Shown: positions 17,174 through 26,328 of the stretch, one piece after another
Position numbering within the stretch: the first letter of the stretch is position 1
Layout: each line of letters opens with the position of its first letter
Assembly: GCF_024699965.1 (NCBI RefSeq)
Contig: NZ_JAJOMZ010000004.1
Location: 1,300,001 to 1,364,000 of the forward strand
Source of the DNA: Flavobacterium sp. J372
Lineage (GTDB): Bacteria; Bacteroidota; Bacteroidia; Flavobacteriales; Flavobacteriaceae
Length of the DNA: 64,000 nt
Direction of reading: 5' to 3'
Translations under genes and position numbers: made by a program
The notes under the pieces: generated by a model
Database searches by the model: none
What the model was told of the DNA's origin: nothing
What the model saw: the letters and a program-made list of their open reading frames with translations, nothing else

Positions 17174-18137
17174 GCAGCCCCATTATTTTTTTGTTGACCT
17201 GGAAAGGATATATCAGGAAATACCAGGATATGGCAGAAAGCGTGCCCAGAATTATCACAAGGTTGAGTACAATTGGCATATCAGGTGAATACCTTGTAAC
17301 AAAGCCTTCTAATAGTCCTGCCGCAACAGTAAAAGGCATAGTGGCAAGCACTATTTTAAGCCCGTCTTTAAAGCCTCTTTTTAATGATTCTGTACGTGAA
17401 TATGTTTTTGGGAAAAGTATTGATGCGCCGAGTATTAGGCCCGCACCGGCTTCTATTACCATTGCAAAAATTTCCATAGCCCCATGTATCCATATGCCAC
17501 GCACACTGGCCCAGAATACTTTTTGCTCATAAAAGAAATATTGAAATGCGCCCAGCATTATTGAATTTTGAAATAGTGACCACACCGTACCTATACCCCC
17601 TGTAAACCCAAGTACAAAAGACATTAGCCCAACTTTAAGGTTGTTAAGCGTGATGCCGATAGCTGACCCCCAGTTTGAACCGCTTTTATAAACTGCGACA
17701 GGATTGCCTTTGCGAATGTTTTCAAGGGTCATGTTTACATATTCATCTCCCAGTATAAGCCTTACAAAATCAGCGTCATTTGCCGCTGATAATGTGCCTG
17801 TTGCCACAAATATTATGAAGAAAATGAATGCATACAGTATATACTTTCTGTAGCTATAAACGATAAGCGGTACCTCTGTTATAAAAAAATGCTTTAGCCT
17901 GTTGGTGTCTTCTCTTTTGGTACGGTAAATCTGTTGATAGGTGAGTGATGCAATGTGATTAAGGTAGGTAACTGTTTTGCTGCGCGGATAATAGGTTTGC
18001 GCAAAAGCGAGGTCATTTACCAGGTGAATATACAGCGAAGCAAGCTCATCAGGATTTTTTTGTATTTTGCCAAAGATTGCCTGCTCAAATTCGAGCCATT
18101 TTTCTTTATTTTGTTTGATGAAGGCAACTTCTCTCAT
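17166..18137 (-). CDS. SpoIIM-like (DUF95) integral membrane protein
   Basis: 323 residues from the ATG at 18135-18137 (MREVAFIKQNKEKWLEFE). An in-frame extension to 18242 would overlap the divergent RDD gene and is less likely. A cytosolic helical head (about 1-90) is followed by four or five transmembrane helices, with the family's conserved region FVLGFTGGIGTVWSLFQNSIMLG and the HGAMEIFAMVIEAGAGLILG segment. It belongs to the stage II sporulation M family, here in a non-sporulating organism. First gene of the operon, 19 bases from the divergent RDD gene. Confidence 0.85.
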   Translation of the reverse strand: MREVAFIKQNKEKWLEFEQAIFGKIQKNPDELASLYIHLVNDLAFAQTYYPRSKTVTYLNHIASLTYQQIYRTKREDTNRLKHFFITEVPLIVYSYRKYILYAFIFFIIFVATGTLSAANDADFVRLILGDEYVNMTLENIRKGNPVAVYKSGSNWGSAIGITLNNLKVGLMSFVLGFTGGIGTVWSLFQNSIMLGAFQYFFYEQKVFWASVRGIWIHGAMEIFAMVIEAGAGLILGASILFPKTYSRTESLKRGFKDGLKIVLATMPFTVAAGLLEGFVTRYSPDMPIVLNLVIILGTLSAISWYFLIYPFQVNKKIMGLHE

Positions 18138-18156
18138 ATAGGCTAAAATATAAAAT

Positions 18157-18906
18157 ATGTCAGAACTTTCAATAACCACTACCCAAAATGTGAATATAAA
18201 TTTCAATGCTGCGGGCGTGGGTGAAAGGGTGCTTGCATACATATTTGACGCTGTTATAAAAACAGCCTATTCTCTTATCATCTATTTGGTTGTATATGAG
18301 TATTTTGGGTTGGAAAAATTTGTTGCACCTATGGATTTTTGGTCGCAGGCAGCCATCATGATTATTCTATACCTGCCCTGTATTTTTTATACATTGGTTC
18401 TTGAAAGTGTTTTTCAGGGTCAGACCATAGGCAAGCGGCTTATGCGTATACGCGTTATTAAAATTGACGGCTATGAGGCCGGATTTGGAGATCACCTTAT
18501 GCGTTGGCTTTGCAGGCTTGTCGATATTTTTTTATTGCTGAATACGGGTATTGTCGGTTTAGGATTTATGCTGGCGACCGATAAAACGCAGCGCCTAGGA
18601 GACCTTGCTGCCGGTACGGCTGTAATTTCGCTCAAAAATGATATAAGCATAGACCATACTATTTTACGTGAGGTTGAAAGCGATTACAGGCCAATCTATC
18701 CGTTGGTTATCAAGCTGACCGATAATGATATACGTATTATAAAGGAGACATATGAGCATGCTTTAAAGGCTGCTGATTTTGAGCAGATGCAAAAACTTCA
18801 GGATAAGGTGATTCAGGTAACAGGTATAAAATCTGTATCGCAAAATGCCACAGCTTTTATAGATACGCTGCTGAATGACTATAACTACTATACCCAAAAA
18901 ATGTAA
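18157..18906 (+). CDS. RDD-family membrane protein
   Basis: 249 residues. The RDD domain (about 15-160) starts with GVGERVLAYIFDAVI, where Arg and Asp are the family residues, has three or four membrane helices and the motif GQTIGKRLMRIRV. A charged C-terminal tail of about 90 residues is predicted to be cytosolic (KLTDNDIRIIKETYEHALKAADFEQ). It is divergent from the SpoIIM-like gene with only 19 bases between, so the two start regions overlap and are probably co-regulated. RDD proteins accompany MoxR/DUF58/SpoIIM sets in other phyla. Confidence 0.9.
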   Translation: MSELSITTTQNVNINFNAAGVGERVLAYIFDAVIKTAYSLIIYLVVYEYFGLEKFVAPMDFWSQAAIMIILYLPCIFYTLVLESVFQGQTIGKRLMRIRVIKIDGYEAGFGDHLMRWLCRLVDIFLLLNTGIVGLGFMLATDKTQRLGDLAAGTAVISLKNDISIDHTILREVESDYRPIYPLVIKLTDNDIRIIKETYEHALKAADFEQMQKLQDKVIQVTGIKSVSQNATAFIDTLLNDYNYYTQKM

Positions 18907-18909
18907 TTC

Positions 18910-19404
18910 ATGATTGAAGTTATAAAAGCTGATTTAGCTGATTTTGAAACCGTAAATAGCCTGGCAAGGCGGGTATGGGGGCCAACTTATAAGCATATTC
19001 TCTCTGAACCACAGCTGGAATATATGTTTGATATGATGTACAGCAGCAAATCTTATAATGAGCAGATTACCATTAAAAATCATCATTTTTTGCTCGTAAA
19101 AGATGGCGAAGAATTTCTCGGGTTTGCATCATATGAACTTAATTACCGTTTTGAAACTACCAAAGTTCATAAATTATATATTTTGCCCGAAGCACAGGGT
19201 AAAGGCGTAGGTAGAATTCTTATGAACCGAATAATAATGCTGGCTAAGAAACACCAAAACGATAAAATCACGCTCAATGTAAATCGTTACAATACAGCTG
19301 TTAAGTTCTACGAAGGGCTAGGTTTTGTAAAAATTGGCGAGGAAGATATTGATATCGGGAACGGTTATCTTATGGAAGATTTCATCATGCAGCTGGTTTT
19401 TTAA
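18910..19404 (+). CDS. GNAT-family N-acetyltransferase
   Basis: 164 residues with the GNAT fold: the acetyl-CoA loop LYILPEAQGKGVGRILMNRI near 105-125 (Q/RxxGxG/A motif as QGKGVG) and a C-terminal strand with LNVNRYNTAVKFYEGLGF. It begins 3 bases after the RDD stop and is probably co-transcribed. The acceptor substrate is unknown. It resembles small-molecule acetyltransferases annotated only at family level. Confidence 0.9.
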   Translation: MIEVIKADLADFETVNSLARRVWGPTYKHILSEPQLEYMFDMMYSSKSYNEQITIKNHHFLLVKDGEEFLGFASYELNYRFETTKVHKLYILPEAQGKGVGRILMNRIIMLAKKHQNDKITLNVNRYNTAVKFYEGLGFVKIGEEDIDIGNGYLMEDFIMQLVF

Positions 19405-19466
19405 TATTAAGTTTTCTTTTGTTAATTATTGTGATATCAATAACATACGTTGAATATCATATAGGG

Positions 19467-19474
19467 TAATTTTG
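19467..19474 (+). promoter_or_regulatory. Candidate -7 promoter element of the STAS-like gene
   Basis: TAATTTTG fits TAnnTTTG and lies 25 bases before the ATG at 19500. A TTG at 19450-19452 lies upstream, but the 14-base spacing is shorter than usual. Confidence 0.4.
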
Positions 19475-19499
19475 ATTGTATAACAAAATACAACCAATC

Positions 19500-19874
19500 A
19501 TGATAACCCAGATAACAGACTTACCCCAAAATATGGTCGGCTTCCGTTCGGAAGGTGAAGTGACAAAAGAAGATTTTGAAATGGTGCAGGCTAAAGTTGC
19601 ATCGCTTGTCGAAAAAACAGGTAAGCTTAACTACCTTCTATTTCTTGACAATTCACCTAAAGATTTCACATTTGGCGCGTGGTTGCAGGATGCCTTACTC
19701 GGCATAAAAAACCTCACAAAGTGGAATCGTGCTGCTATAGTTACTGATATTGATGGCGTTATCACTTTTACAGATGCCTTCAGTAAAGTTATGCCGGGCG
19801 AGTTCCGCGGATATAAAAAATCAGAATACGATGAAGCAGTTGCCTGGGTGAGCGAGGGTGCAGAAACAATTTAA
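19500..19874 (+). CDS. SpoIIAA-like STAS-fold protein
   Basis: 124 residues from the ATG at 19500; a TTG eight codons upstream extends the frame but is unlikely. The sequence follows the SpoIIAA-like family: an N-terminal strand NMVGFRSEGEVTKEDFEMV, LNYLLFLDN, and W-rich FTFGAWLQDALLGIKNLTKWNRAAIVTD. These small cytosolic proteins have a STAS-related fold with no proven function. It has its own -7 element. Confidence 0.75.
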   Translation: MITQITDLPQNMVGFRSEGEVTKEDFEMVQAKVASLVEKTGKLNYLLFLDNSPKDFTFGAWLQDALLGIKNLTKWNRAAIVTDIDGVITFTDAFSKVMPGEFRGYKKSEYDEAVAWVSEGAETI

Positions 19875-19897
19875 GGCTTAACATAATTTTATGAACT

Positions 19898-20425
19898 ATG
19901 AGCGACGCACTTTCAAAAGATAATTTTAAGGATTTATACAATCAGGAAGCCATTGCCAAACTGAAAGAACTGGCTGAAGATATAAAGACATGCATGTTTT
20001 GCACTGAACTTTCACAAAGGCCGTTTCCTACCCGTCCTATGGTCTTGCAGGAAGTTGACGACAATGGTAATCTCTGGTTTTTGAGTTCAGCAAAAAGCAA
20101 CAAAAATTTTGAGATAAAAGAAGATAATGAGGTACAGCTCATTTTTGCCAAGAATGAAGATATTCATTTCCTTTCAATTTATGGGCAGGCCACTATTTAT
20201 AAAGATAAAGCCCACATAGATCAGGTCTGGAATACTGTTGCAAAAGCCTGGTTTGAAGAAGGCAAAGACGACCCGGAGATAACAGTAATAAAAGTTACCC
20301 CGACAGATGCATACTACTGGGACACAAAGTATGGCAAAATGGTATCTTACGTAAAAATGATTGCCGGCATGATAACCGGCAGCATGAAAAGTGATGGCGG
20401 TGTAGAGGGCCGTCTTAATGTATAG
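19898..20425 (+). CDS. Pyridoxamine 5'-phosphate oxidase-like (general stress protein 26) flavoprotein
   Basis: 175 residues with a split-barrel FMN-binding fold: PMVLQEVDDNGNLWFLSSAKSN, EVQLIFA, and YYWDTKYGKMVSYVKM near the C-terminus. It is closest to the general-stress 26 subgroup rather than PdxH. It lies 23 bases after the STAS-like gene, so one transcript is plausible. The terminator hairpin follows. The substrate is unknown (flavin or F420-type redox or sequestration roles are described for the family). Confidence 0.85.
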   Translation: MSDALSKDNFKDLYNQEAIAKLKELAEDIKTCMFCTELSQRPFPTRPMVLQEVDDNGNLWFLSSAKSNKNFEIKEDNEVQLIFAKNEDIHFLSIYGQATIYKDKAHIDQVWNTVAKAWFEEGKDDPEITVIKVTPTDAYYWDTKYGKMVSYVKMIAGMITGSMKSDGGVEGRLNV

Positions 20426-20451
20426 CCCCTTTTAATATCTGTATATAAAAG

Positions 20452-20488
20452 AAAAAGCTCCGACATTTCTAAAGGAGCTTTTTCTGTT
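20452..20488. terminator. Bidirectional terminator, copy 1 of a duplicated hairpin
   Basis: A perfect 10-bp stem aaaaagctcc/ggagcttttt (20452-20461, 20474-20483) between two converging genes. An almost identical hairpin is found at 21085-21121, in the same orientation. Confidence 0.85.
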
Positions 20489-20510
20489 ACAGCTACCATT
20501 GCTGCTGATG

Positions 20511-21023
20511 TTATAATTTTTTACCAAAGGATAGCAGAATATCAAAATAATGCGATATAAGCTTTTCTTCCTCTGCATCCGTACTCGAAGATTTTGAAAC
20601 TTTTCCCTTTGTGATGACATAATTTGCAGACTGGCTATTATGTAGTTCGGGCTTATCGTAATCAGATATCTCAATCTCAAATCCGCAGATGCAATATCTG
20701 CATTTGGCTAACAAATCGGTCAGGAGATTTTTATGTACACTGATATCTTCTTCAGGATAAAAACCAAACCAGGCCTCCGCACTTCCAGACCGGAGTTCAC
20801 TAATTAAGAACCTGAATGGCTCAAGTTTATAATAGGTAGTGAGTGACGCAAAGGCTCCATTCGTTTTAAGAGTAATATATTCACCATCACTTATGGCTAA
20901 AGAATGGTCTTTTACAATATCGCTGATTTCAAATTTTGATACCAGTTTATATAAATAAGCTCGGTGCTGACTATTAAATACAAAGTGAAAACCTAAAAGT
21001 CCGTGCTTTTTAATTTCTCCCAT
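20511..21023 (-). CDS. Hypothetical protein, family not recognised
   Basis: 170 residues with no signal peptide or transmembrane helix; a cytosolic mixed alpha/beta protein. It has a Cys-rich spot CRYCICGF near 107-114 and ends in a helix LISHYFDILLSFGKKL. I recognise no domain. The gene converges on the PNPOx-like gene and sits exactly between two near-identical terminator hairpins (20452-20488 and 21085-21121), with low GC compared with its neighbours. This suggests it entered between copies of one hairpin or that the hairpin was copied with it. Confidence 0.7.
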   Translation of the reverse strand: MGEIKKHGLLGFHFVFNSQHRAYLYKLVSKFEISDIVKDHSLAISDGEYITLKTNGAFASLTTYYKLEPFRFLISELRSGSAEAWFGFYPEEDISVHKNLLTDLLAKCRYCICGFEIEISDYDKPELHNSQSANYVITKGKVSKSSSTDAEEEKLISHYFDILLSFGKKL

Positions 21024-21082
21024 GATGAAGGACAGTTTTAATGTACGCGGTTTTAAGTTTGGTTATGTTATATTCAAAAAGT

Positions 21083-21121
21083 AAAAAAAGCTCCGACATT
21101 TCTGAAGGAGCTTTCTCTGTT
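21083..21121 (-). terminator. Terminator, copy 2 of the duplicated hairpin
   Basis: An 8-bp stem aaagctcc/ggagcttt (21087-21094, 21107-21114) with a poly-A/T flank, located 16 bases past the PPIase stop on the minus strand. The loop gacatttctgaa differs by one base from copy 1. Confidence 0.8.
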
Positions 21122-21136
21122 TATTTATACAACAAT

Positions 21137-22243
21137 TTATTTTGCTGAAGGTGTCATTTCAAGTTCAAAAATGATGTTGGCGTTTGGAGGGATAACTCCG
21201 CCTGCGCCGCGTTCACCATAGCCAAGGTGTGAAGGGATAAAAATCACTGCTTTATCACCAACGTTCATCTGCTCAATACCTTCAATGAAGCCCGGTATTA
21301 GTCCATCTTTAGTTCCTATTTTAAAAGGAATTGGGGTATATGCATTTGCCGCAGCCCTGGCCGGGTCGTGCTTGCCGTACTGCTTAGCTACCGCTTCAAT
21401 GCTGCTGTCGAAAAGCATACCATTTTCCAGATAACCTGCATAGTGTACGCCTACTTCGCTGCCATCTAAAGGTTTGCCGCCATTACCTTTTTTCACGATT
21501 TTGTACTGCAGCCCTGAAGGAAGTTTTGTAGCGCCTGCTTTCACATCAGCCAGGTAAGCTACTTTATCTGCCATTACTTTTGCGTTGGCTGCTTCCTGTT
21601 TTTTAACTTCTGCAGCAGCTTTCTCATAATATTCCCGGAAAACTTTAGGGGCGTCAAATTTCTTGGCTTCAGCGCCTATGCGCACAATCTTCACGCTTTT
21701 CATTTCATCACCCTGAACTATGGTGTTTACCACATCCTGGCCTTGTACAACATGCCCGAATACTGTATGCTTGCCGTCAAGGTGCGGGGTAGGTACATGG
21801 GTAATAAAGAACTGGCTTCCGTTTGTGCCTTTTCCTGCATTAGCCATAGATAATATCCCCGGCTTGTCATGCTTCAGGTCGGTAATCTCGTCGGCAAATT
21901 TATAGCCCGGCCCGCCTGAACCGTCGCCCTTAGGATCGCCCGTTTGTATCATAAACTGCTGAATCACGCGGTGGAATTTAAGCCCGTCATAGTAGGGTTT
22001 GCCCTTTTTGTCGGCTATGGTAACCATATCATTTTTACCTTCGGCAAGCGTTACAAAGTTTGCCACGGTAAGCGGCGTCTTCTTATATTCAAGCTGAAGT
22101 ACAATTTTACCTTTATTTGTTTCAATTTCGGCGTAGAGCCCATCGCCAAGCTTCACATCTTCTGCGGCAGCTTTGCTTGTTACGGGGTTGCACGAAAAAA
22201 ATATGGCAACCAGGCTTAAAAATAAACTTGTCATCGGTTTCAT
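21137..22243 (-). CDS. Cyclophilin-FKBP fusion peptidyl-prolyl isomerase, lipoprotein
   Basis: 368 residues. A lipoprotein signal with Cys near 18 (AIFFSCNP), then a cyclophilin domain (about 40-195: [36 protein letters not shown]), a helical linker rich in Ala/Lys, and a C-terminal FKBP domain (about 255-366: [40 protein letters not shown]). Both isomerase cores look complete. It is expected in the periplasm, attached to a membrane, folding exported proteins. It is followed upstream by gldI, another FKBP-type lipoprotein, on the same strand. Confidence 0.9.
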   Translation of the reverse strand: MKPMTSLFLSLVAIFFSCNPVTSKAAAEDVKLGDGLYAEIETNKGKIVLQLEYKKTPLTVANFVTLAEGKNDMVTIADKKGKPYYDGLKFHRVIQQFMIQTGDPKGDGSGGPGYKFADEITDLKHDKPGILSMANAGKGTNGSQFFITHVPTPHLDGKHTVFGHVVQGQDVVNTIVQGDEMKSVKIVRIGAEAKKFDAPKVFREYYEKAAAEVKKQEAANAKVMADKVAYLADVKAGATKLPSGLQYKIVKKGNGGKPLDGSEVGVHYAGYLENGMLFDSSIEAVAKQYGKHDPARAAANAYTPIPFKIGTKDGLIPGFIEGIEQMNVGDKAVIFIPSHLGYGERGAGGVIPPNANIIFELEMTPSAK

Positions 22244-22256
22244 TTATAGTTTTAAA

Positions 22257-22826
22257 TTAATCTTTCACTTCGCCTTCAGGCTTAATATCGTTTAGCGTTA
22301 CGGTGCATATAAGCGGTTCGTTCACGCCAATTTTTTTATTATCACCATGATACCCGTACCCCATGTGGCTCGGGAACAGGAATGTTACAGTCTCGCCCTC
22401 GTTCATCAGTTTTATGCCATAGCGAAGCCCCATCATTATATTTTCTTTGTCAACATAATATTTCTGCGGGCGCAGCTCAACTTCGCTGTAAATCACATTG
22501 CCTTTCAGGTCTTTTACTTCGTAATCAAAAAAAGCAACATCACCGCGCTTAGGCGTAACTGTATCATTGGTTTTCTCAACCTCATAGTGGTACCAATAGC
22601 CCTTATCGCTTGCAATGTACTTTATTTGCGGATTGCTTTTTATGATAGAGTCTATCATACCTTCTTCGCTGGCAACAAGCTTTTTATTACGCTCAACAGA
22701 TTCCTTCATAAAAGTGCCCCCGCTTTCACTTATGGGCCTGCGCGCCTGTGGCTGGCTGCACCCTATAATAAGTGCACCAATGCAAAGCGCTGTCACAACT
22801 ATCCTCTTCTTCATGATCTTATGCAA
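22257..22826 (-). CDS. gldI: Gliding motility lipoprotein GldI (FKBP-type isomerase)
   Basis: 189 residues. A lipoprotein signal peptide ends at LIIGCSQ, followed by a linker and an FKBP-like domain with YHYEVEKTNDTVTPKRGD, ENIMMGLRYGIKLMNEGETVTF and FPSHMGYGYHG. In Flavobacterium johnsoniae GldI is required for gliding and supports the type IX secretion apparatus. The start could be the ATG at 22826, overlapping the phosphoesterase gene, or four codons in (MKKRIVV); the latter is the better signal-peptide start. Neighbours (PPIase, NrnA-type gene) match flavobacterial gldI loci. Confidence 0.9.
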   Translation of the reverse strand: MHKIMKKRIVVTALCIGALIIGCSQPQARRPISESGGTFMKESVERNKKLVASEEGMIDSIIKSNPQIKYIASDKGYWYHYEVEKTNDTVTPKRGDVAFFDYEVKDLKGNVIYSEVELRPQKYYVDKENIMMGLRYGIKLMNEGETVTFLFPSHMGYGYHGDNKKIGVNEPLICTVTLNDIKPEGEVKD

Positions 22827-23852
22827 TTTTTGTGCTGGCTAATGTAGCAATAAATTTTTGTATGGTAGCATCCAGCGACTCTGTTGATTTACCCCCGGCA
22901 GCGTTAATATGCCCGCCGCCGCTGAAATGCTCCCGTGCATACTTGTTCACATCAAAATCGCCTTTGGAGCGGAATGATATCTTGATGATGCCTTCTTCTT
23001 TATTTTCCGTAAAAAATGCTGTAAACGCTATCCCTTTCATGCTCAGGCCATAATTTACAATGCCTTCAGTATCACCTTTACTATGGTTCATGCTGTTTAA
23101 TTCTTCCTGCGTGAGCCACATGTATGATGTGTTGTGCTGCGGCAATACCCTCATGTTCTGCAAAGCCCTTGCCAAAATTTGTATGCGGTTGTGGCTGTGG
23201 TTGTCAAAAAGGTTACTGTGTATCGCGCTGTTGTCAATTCCTTTGTCAATAAACTCAGCTACAATGCGGTGTGTAGTACCTGTTGTGGAAGGATATCTGA
23301 AAGAGCCGGAATCTGTCACAATGCCTGTGTATAAACAGGTTGCAATAGTGCTGTCTATCAGGTTATTTTCGCCTAAAGCATTTATAAAATGGTACACCAT
23401 TTCGCAGGTAGAGCCGTAAGATGTATCGCTGAAAGTCACCACAGCATAATCGTCCGGACTCTGGTGATGGTCTATCATTACAAAAGGAACATCAAGCTTA
23501 CGCAGTTCAGGCTCCATTGCATCGCCCACCCGGTTCAGGAAATTGAAGTCGAGCGTAAAAACAAGTTCAGCCTGTTCCATAACTGCAACGGCAGCATCAC
23601 GCTCGCGCTCAAAAACTTTTACAGTATCGCTGGCAGGAAGCCATGCCAGGAAATCAGGGAATTCGTTGGGAGAGATAACTGTTGGAGTATGGCCTTTTTT
23701 AGCAGGTAATGGTATAATCCTAAAGTTGAACCCATGGCATCACCATCGGGGTTGCGGTGTGGTATTATCACTATTTTTTTAGGTGAAGCCAAGAGGCTTT
23801 GCACCTTCTCAATATCAGCATTTGTCATTTTGCGAAGGTAAGGTATTTTCAA
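22819..23852 (-). CDS. DHH/DHHA1 phosphoesterase (NrnA-type), frameshifted
   Basis: About 345 residues when read through a break. The N-terminal part has HRNPDGDAMGSTLGLYHYLLKK. A T6 run at 23695-23700 appears one base short; with A7 on the coding strand it continues GHTPTVISPNEFPDFLAWLP into the second open frame with DFNFLNRVGD, MIDHHQSPDD (DHH) and FSGGGHINAAGG (DHHA1). Such proteins degrade nanoRNA and pAp. The break lies at A AAA AAG in the zero frame, so -1 slippage would restore the reading frame. It overlaps the gldI start by up to 8 bases. Confidence 0.85.
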
Positions 23853-23867
23853 TTTAAGAAGAAGATT

Positions 23868-23918
23868 TAAGATTTAAGATTGGCTTCACTCGTTGCCGCA
23901 AGTCAATCTTAAATCTTA
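23868..23918. repeat. Intergenic inverted repeat with low-complexity arms
   Basis: A perfect 15-bp inverted repeat (23868-23882, 23904-23918) built from the word gatttaa/ttaaatc, with a 21-base loop. A further copy of the word follows (aaatcttaaatcc to 23938). It sits between the PhnA-like gene and the phosphoesterase start. Confidence 0.6.
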
Positions 23919-23940
23919 TCTCATAAATCTTAAATCCAAA

Positions 23941-24150
23941 CTATTGCTTCTTCAAAAATTCAGTTTTAAGCACCATTACGGTTTTTTCTACTTTGCCTTC
24001 AATTTCTTTTGCATCACCAGTAAGGCGGATGTTCTTCACCACAGTCCCTCTTTTAATAACTGATGATGAACCTTTTACTTTCAGGTCTTTTATTACGGTT
24101 ACGCTGTCACCTTCGTTTAATAGTGTCCCATTGCTGTCTTTTACGTCCAT
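23941..24150 (-). CDS. PhnA/YjdM-like domain protein, short form
   Basis: 69 residues from MDVKDSNG; a longer start at 24186 adds [12 protein letters not shown], which looks non-homologous. The sequence is the C-terminal PhnA domain alone: [56 protein letters not shown]. coli YjdM has an additional zinc-ribbon half, missing here, as in many Bacteroidota homologues. The 'alkylphosphonate utilization' label is historical and not supported by context. Small SH3-like cytosolic protein. Confidence 0.75.
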   Translation of the reverse strand: MDVKDSNGTLLNEGDSVTVIKDLKVKGSSSVIKRGTVVKNIRLTGDAKEIEGKVEKTVMVLKTEFLKKQ

Positions 24151-24293
24151 TTTGTAATTAGGTTTTTGTTTTGGTAAAAATACCATAATCTTTCAATCCA
24201 TTAAATTTTAATAGTCAATCAACAAAAAGTTAACCTTCTTCCATCCCGTATTAATCCTTAGTAACTTTAAACAAACCATAAAATTATAAGATT

Positions 24294-24477
24294 ATGAGTG
24301 ATGACAAAAACAACCGCGGCCCACAGGGACCGTTCCCGCATCAATACCAGTGAAGATTATGAATTTGACTACTGGACAGCTAAATTCGGAGTGTCAAGGG
24401 ATGAACTTCGCAACGCCGTGGACCAGGTAGGCAGCAGCGCTGACGCTGTAGAAGAATACCTCAAAAATAACAGATAA
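24294..24477 (+). CDS. DUF3606 domain-containing protein, frameshifted
   Basis: Starts MSDDKNNRGPQ and stops early after 19 codons. If one G of the run GGG at 24326-24328 is removed, the frame continues DRSRINTSEDYEFDYWTAKF and on to AVEEYLKNNR, a normal 60-residue DUF3606 protein with the family's WTxKFGVS core. DUF3606 proteins are tiny and of unknown role. A strong terminator follows the stop directly. Confidence 0.8.
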
Positions 24478-24497
24478 GAGCCGAAAGGCTCTTTTTT
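24476..24497 (+). terminator. Rho-independent terminator of the DUF3606 gene
   Basis: Stem aagagcc/ggctctt with loop gaaa and a following T run, overlapping the stop codon region. Confidence 0.85.
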
Positions 24498-24606
24498 AGT
24501 TCTTGGCCTTATAGTTTAAAAAATCTGCAATTATCCACTCAATCAGTGTCATCACCGCCTGTACCATTCGGGCAGGCGCGTTCCATATCATCCGGTCAAA
24601 TAATCG

Positions 24607-24630
24607 AAAATTCTAAAATTCTAAAATTCT
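24607..24630. repeat. Tandem repeat of AAAATTCT, three units
   Basis: Three perfect 8-base copies lie directly upstream of guaA. The word is A/T-rich and might affect promoter spacing, but no further function can be read. Confidence 0.6.
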
Positions 24631-24635
24631 TTGAT

Positions 24636-24643
24636 TATTTTTG
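24636..24643 (+). promoter_or_regulatory. Candidate -7 element of guaA
   Basis: TATTTTTG fits TAnnTTTG but ends only 3 bases before the ATG, so it would imply a leaderless mRNA. Low certainty. Confidence 0.25.
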
Positions 24644-24646
24644 CCC

Positions 24647-26176
24647 ATGCAACACAACGTACTTATTTTAGACTTCGGGTCGCAATACACACAACTTATT
24701 GCGCGAAGGGTTAGGGAGCTCAATATCTTCTGCGAGATTTTCCCGTACAACAACCCGCCAAAAGATTTATCAACCTATAAAGCCGTTATTCTATCAGGAA
24801 GCCCGTTTTCAGTTCGTGCCGAAGATGCCCCGCACCCTGACCTTAGCGAAATTCGCGGGAAACTACCTCTGCTTGCCGTATGTTATGGTGCGCAATACCT
24901 GGCGCATTTCCACGGGGGTGAAGTGGCGCCAAGCAACATCCGCGAGTATGGCCGGGCTAACCTCTCTTATATTAAAGAAGATGAGCCTTTTCTAAACGGA
25001 GTAAGTGAAGACAGCCAGGTATGGATGAGCCACAGCGATACCATAAAGCAGCTGCCAACAGGCGCTGTAAGGCTTGCCAGCACAAAAGATGTGGAGAACG
25101 CAGCGTATAAAATTGAAGGTGAAACCACATATGCAATACAGTTTCACCCGGAAGTTTACCATAGTACAGACGGCGCTAAGATGCTTGCCAACTTTTTGGT
25201 TGGTATAGCCCAGGTACCACAAAACTTCACGCCAAACTCTTTTGTGGAAGACATCGTGGCCGAATTGAAAACAAAAATTCAGGATGACAAGGTAGTGCTC
25301 GGGCTTTCGGGTGGGGTAGATTCTACCGTGGCTGCAGTGCTTTTAAATAAAGCCATCGGCAAAAACCTGTACTGCATTTTTGTTAACAACGGGCTGTTGC
25401 GCAAAGATGAGTTTGAGAATGTACTGCACCAGTATAAAGATATGGGGCTCAACGTAAAAGGTGTAGATGCAGGTGAGAGATTCCTTTCTCAACTTGCAGG
25501 CATAGACGACCCTGAAACAAAGCGTAAGACTATAGGCCGGGTATTCATTGAGGTTTTTGATGATGAAGCCCACCAGCTTACCGATGTAAAATGGCTGGCA
25601 CAGGGTACAATATACCCGGATGTTATTGAGTCGGTTTCCGTAAAAGGGCCGTCAGCAACCATAAAGTCGCACCACAATGTTGGCGGATTGCCCGATTTTA
25701 TGAAGCTGCAGGTGGTAGAACCTTTACGTATGCTTTTTAAAGATGAGGTAAGAAGGGTAGGGGCAACGCTGGGTATCGACCCTGAATTACTGGGACGCCA
25801 CCCATTCCCGGGGCCGGGACTTTCTATCAGGATTTTGGGCGACATAACACCTGAGAAAGTTCGCATTTTGCAAGAGGTTGACCATATTTTCATACAAGGG
25901 TTAAAAGACCATGGGCTGTATAACAAAGTATGGCAAGCGGGCGCAATATTGCTGCCGGTAAACAGCGTAGGTGTTATGGGCGATGAGCGTACTTATGAAA
26001 AAGTAGTGGCGCTGAGGGCGGTAGAGTCAACAGACGGTATGACAGCCGATTGGGTACACCTGCCATATGATTTCCTTATGAAAATATCAAATGAAATAAT
26101 TAATAAAGTGAAAGGTGTGAACAGGGTTGTGTATGACATTAGCTCTAAACCGCCGGCCACGATTGAATGGGAATAA
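24647..26176 (+). CDS. guaA: GMP synthase (glutamine-hydrolysing)
   Basis: Converts XMP to GMP with glutamine and ATP. From the ATG at 24647 (a TTG two codons earlier is less likely) the protein has 509 residues. It carries a class I glutamine amidotransferase domain with nucleophile Cys79 in AVCYGAQ and HPEVYH, an ATP-pyrophosphatase domain with the PP-loop [16 protein letters not shown], and a dimerisation domain ending [19 protein letters not shown]. All catalytic motifs are intact. With purA in the window it represents the second branch of purine nucleotide synthesis. Monocistronic, with terminator. Confidence 0.97.
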   Translation: MQHNVLILDFGSQYTQLIARRVRELNIFCEIFPYNNPPKDLSTYKAVILSGSPFSVRAEDAPHPDLSEIRGKLPLLAVCYGAQYLAHFHGGEVAPSNIREYGRANLSYIKEDEPFLNGVSEDSQVWMSHSDTIKQLPTGAVRLASTKDVENAAYKIEGETTYAIQFHPEVYHSTDGAKMLANFLVGIAQVPQNFTPNSFVEDIVAELKTKIQDDKVVLGLSGGVDSTVAAVLLNKAIGKNLYCIFVNNGLLRKDEFENVLHQYKDMGLNVKGVDAGERFLSQLAGIDDPETKRKTIGRVFIEVFDDEAHQLTDVKWLAQGTIYPDVIESVSVKGPSATIKSHHNVGGLPDFMKLQVVEPLRMLFKDEVRRVGATLGIDPELLGRHPFPGPGLSIRILGDITPEKVRILQEVDHIFIQGLKDHGLYNKVWQAGAILLPVNSVGVMGDERTYEKVVALRAVESTDGMTADWVHLPYDFLMKISNEIINKVKGVNRVVYDISSKPPATIEWE

Positions 26177-26186
26177 ATTTATAACG

Positions 26187-26213
26187 AAAAGAGCCTGGAA
26201 AGGCTCTTTTTTA
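26187..26213 (+). terminator. Rho-independent terminator of guaA
   Basis: Stem aaaagagcc/ggctctttt (26187-26195, 26202-26210) and T tail, 11 bases after the stop. Confidence 0.85.
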
Positions 26214-26328
26214 TTGCTAAAAGTTAAAGTTATGCTGCTAATCGGTTTTTTGATGCTGTTGGTCGATTACAAAACTTACGAATTAATCTACTTGCTACTT
26301 TTATGAAAAGTTTAACGCGAAAAAAGAG

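Noticed and set aside
17166..18242. Longer SpoIIM-like start at 18242
   Set aside because: It would overlap the divergent RDD gene by 86 bases and adds a sequence unlike the family; the ATG at 18137 is preferred.
23941..24186. Start of the PhnA-like gene at 24186
   Set aside because: The extra 12 residues have no similarity to the domain; MDVKDSNG at 24150 begins at the known domain edge.
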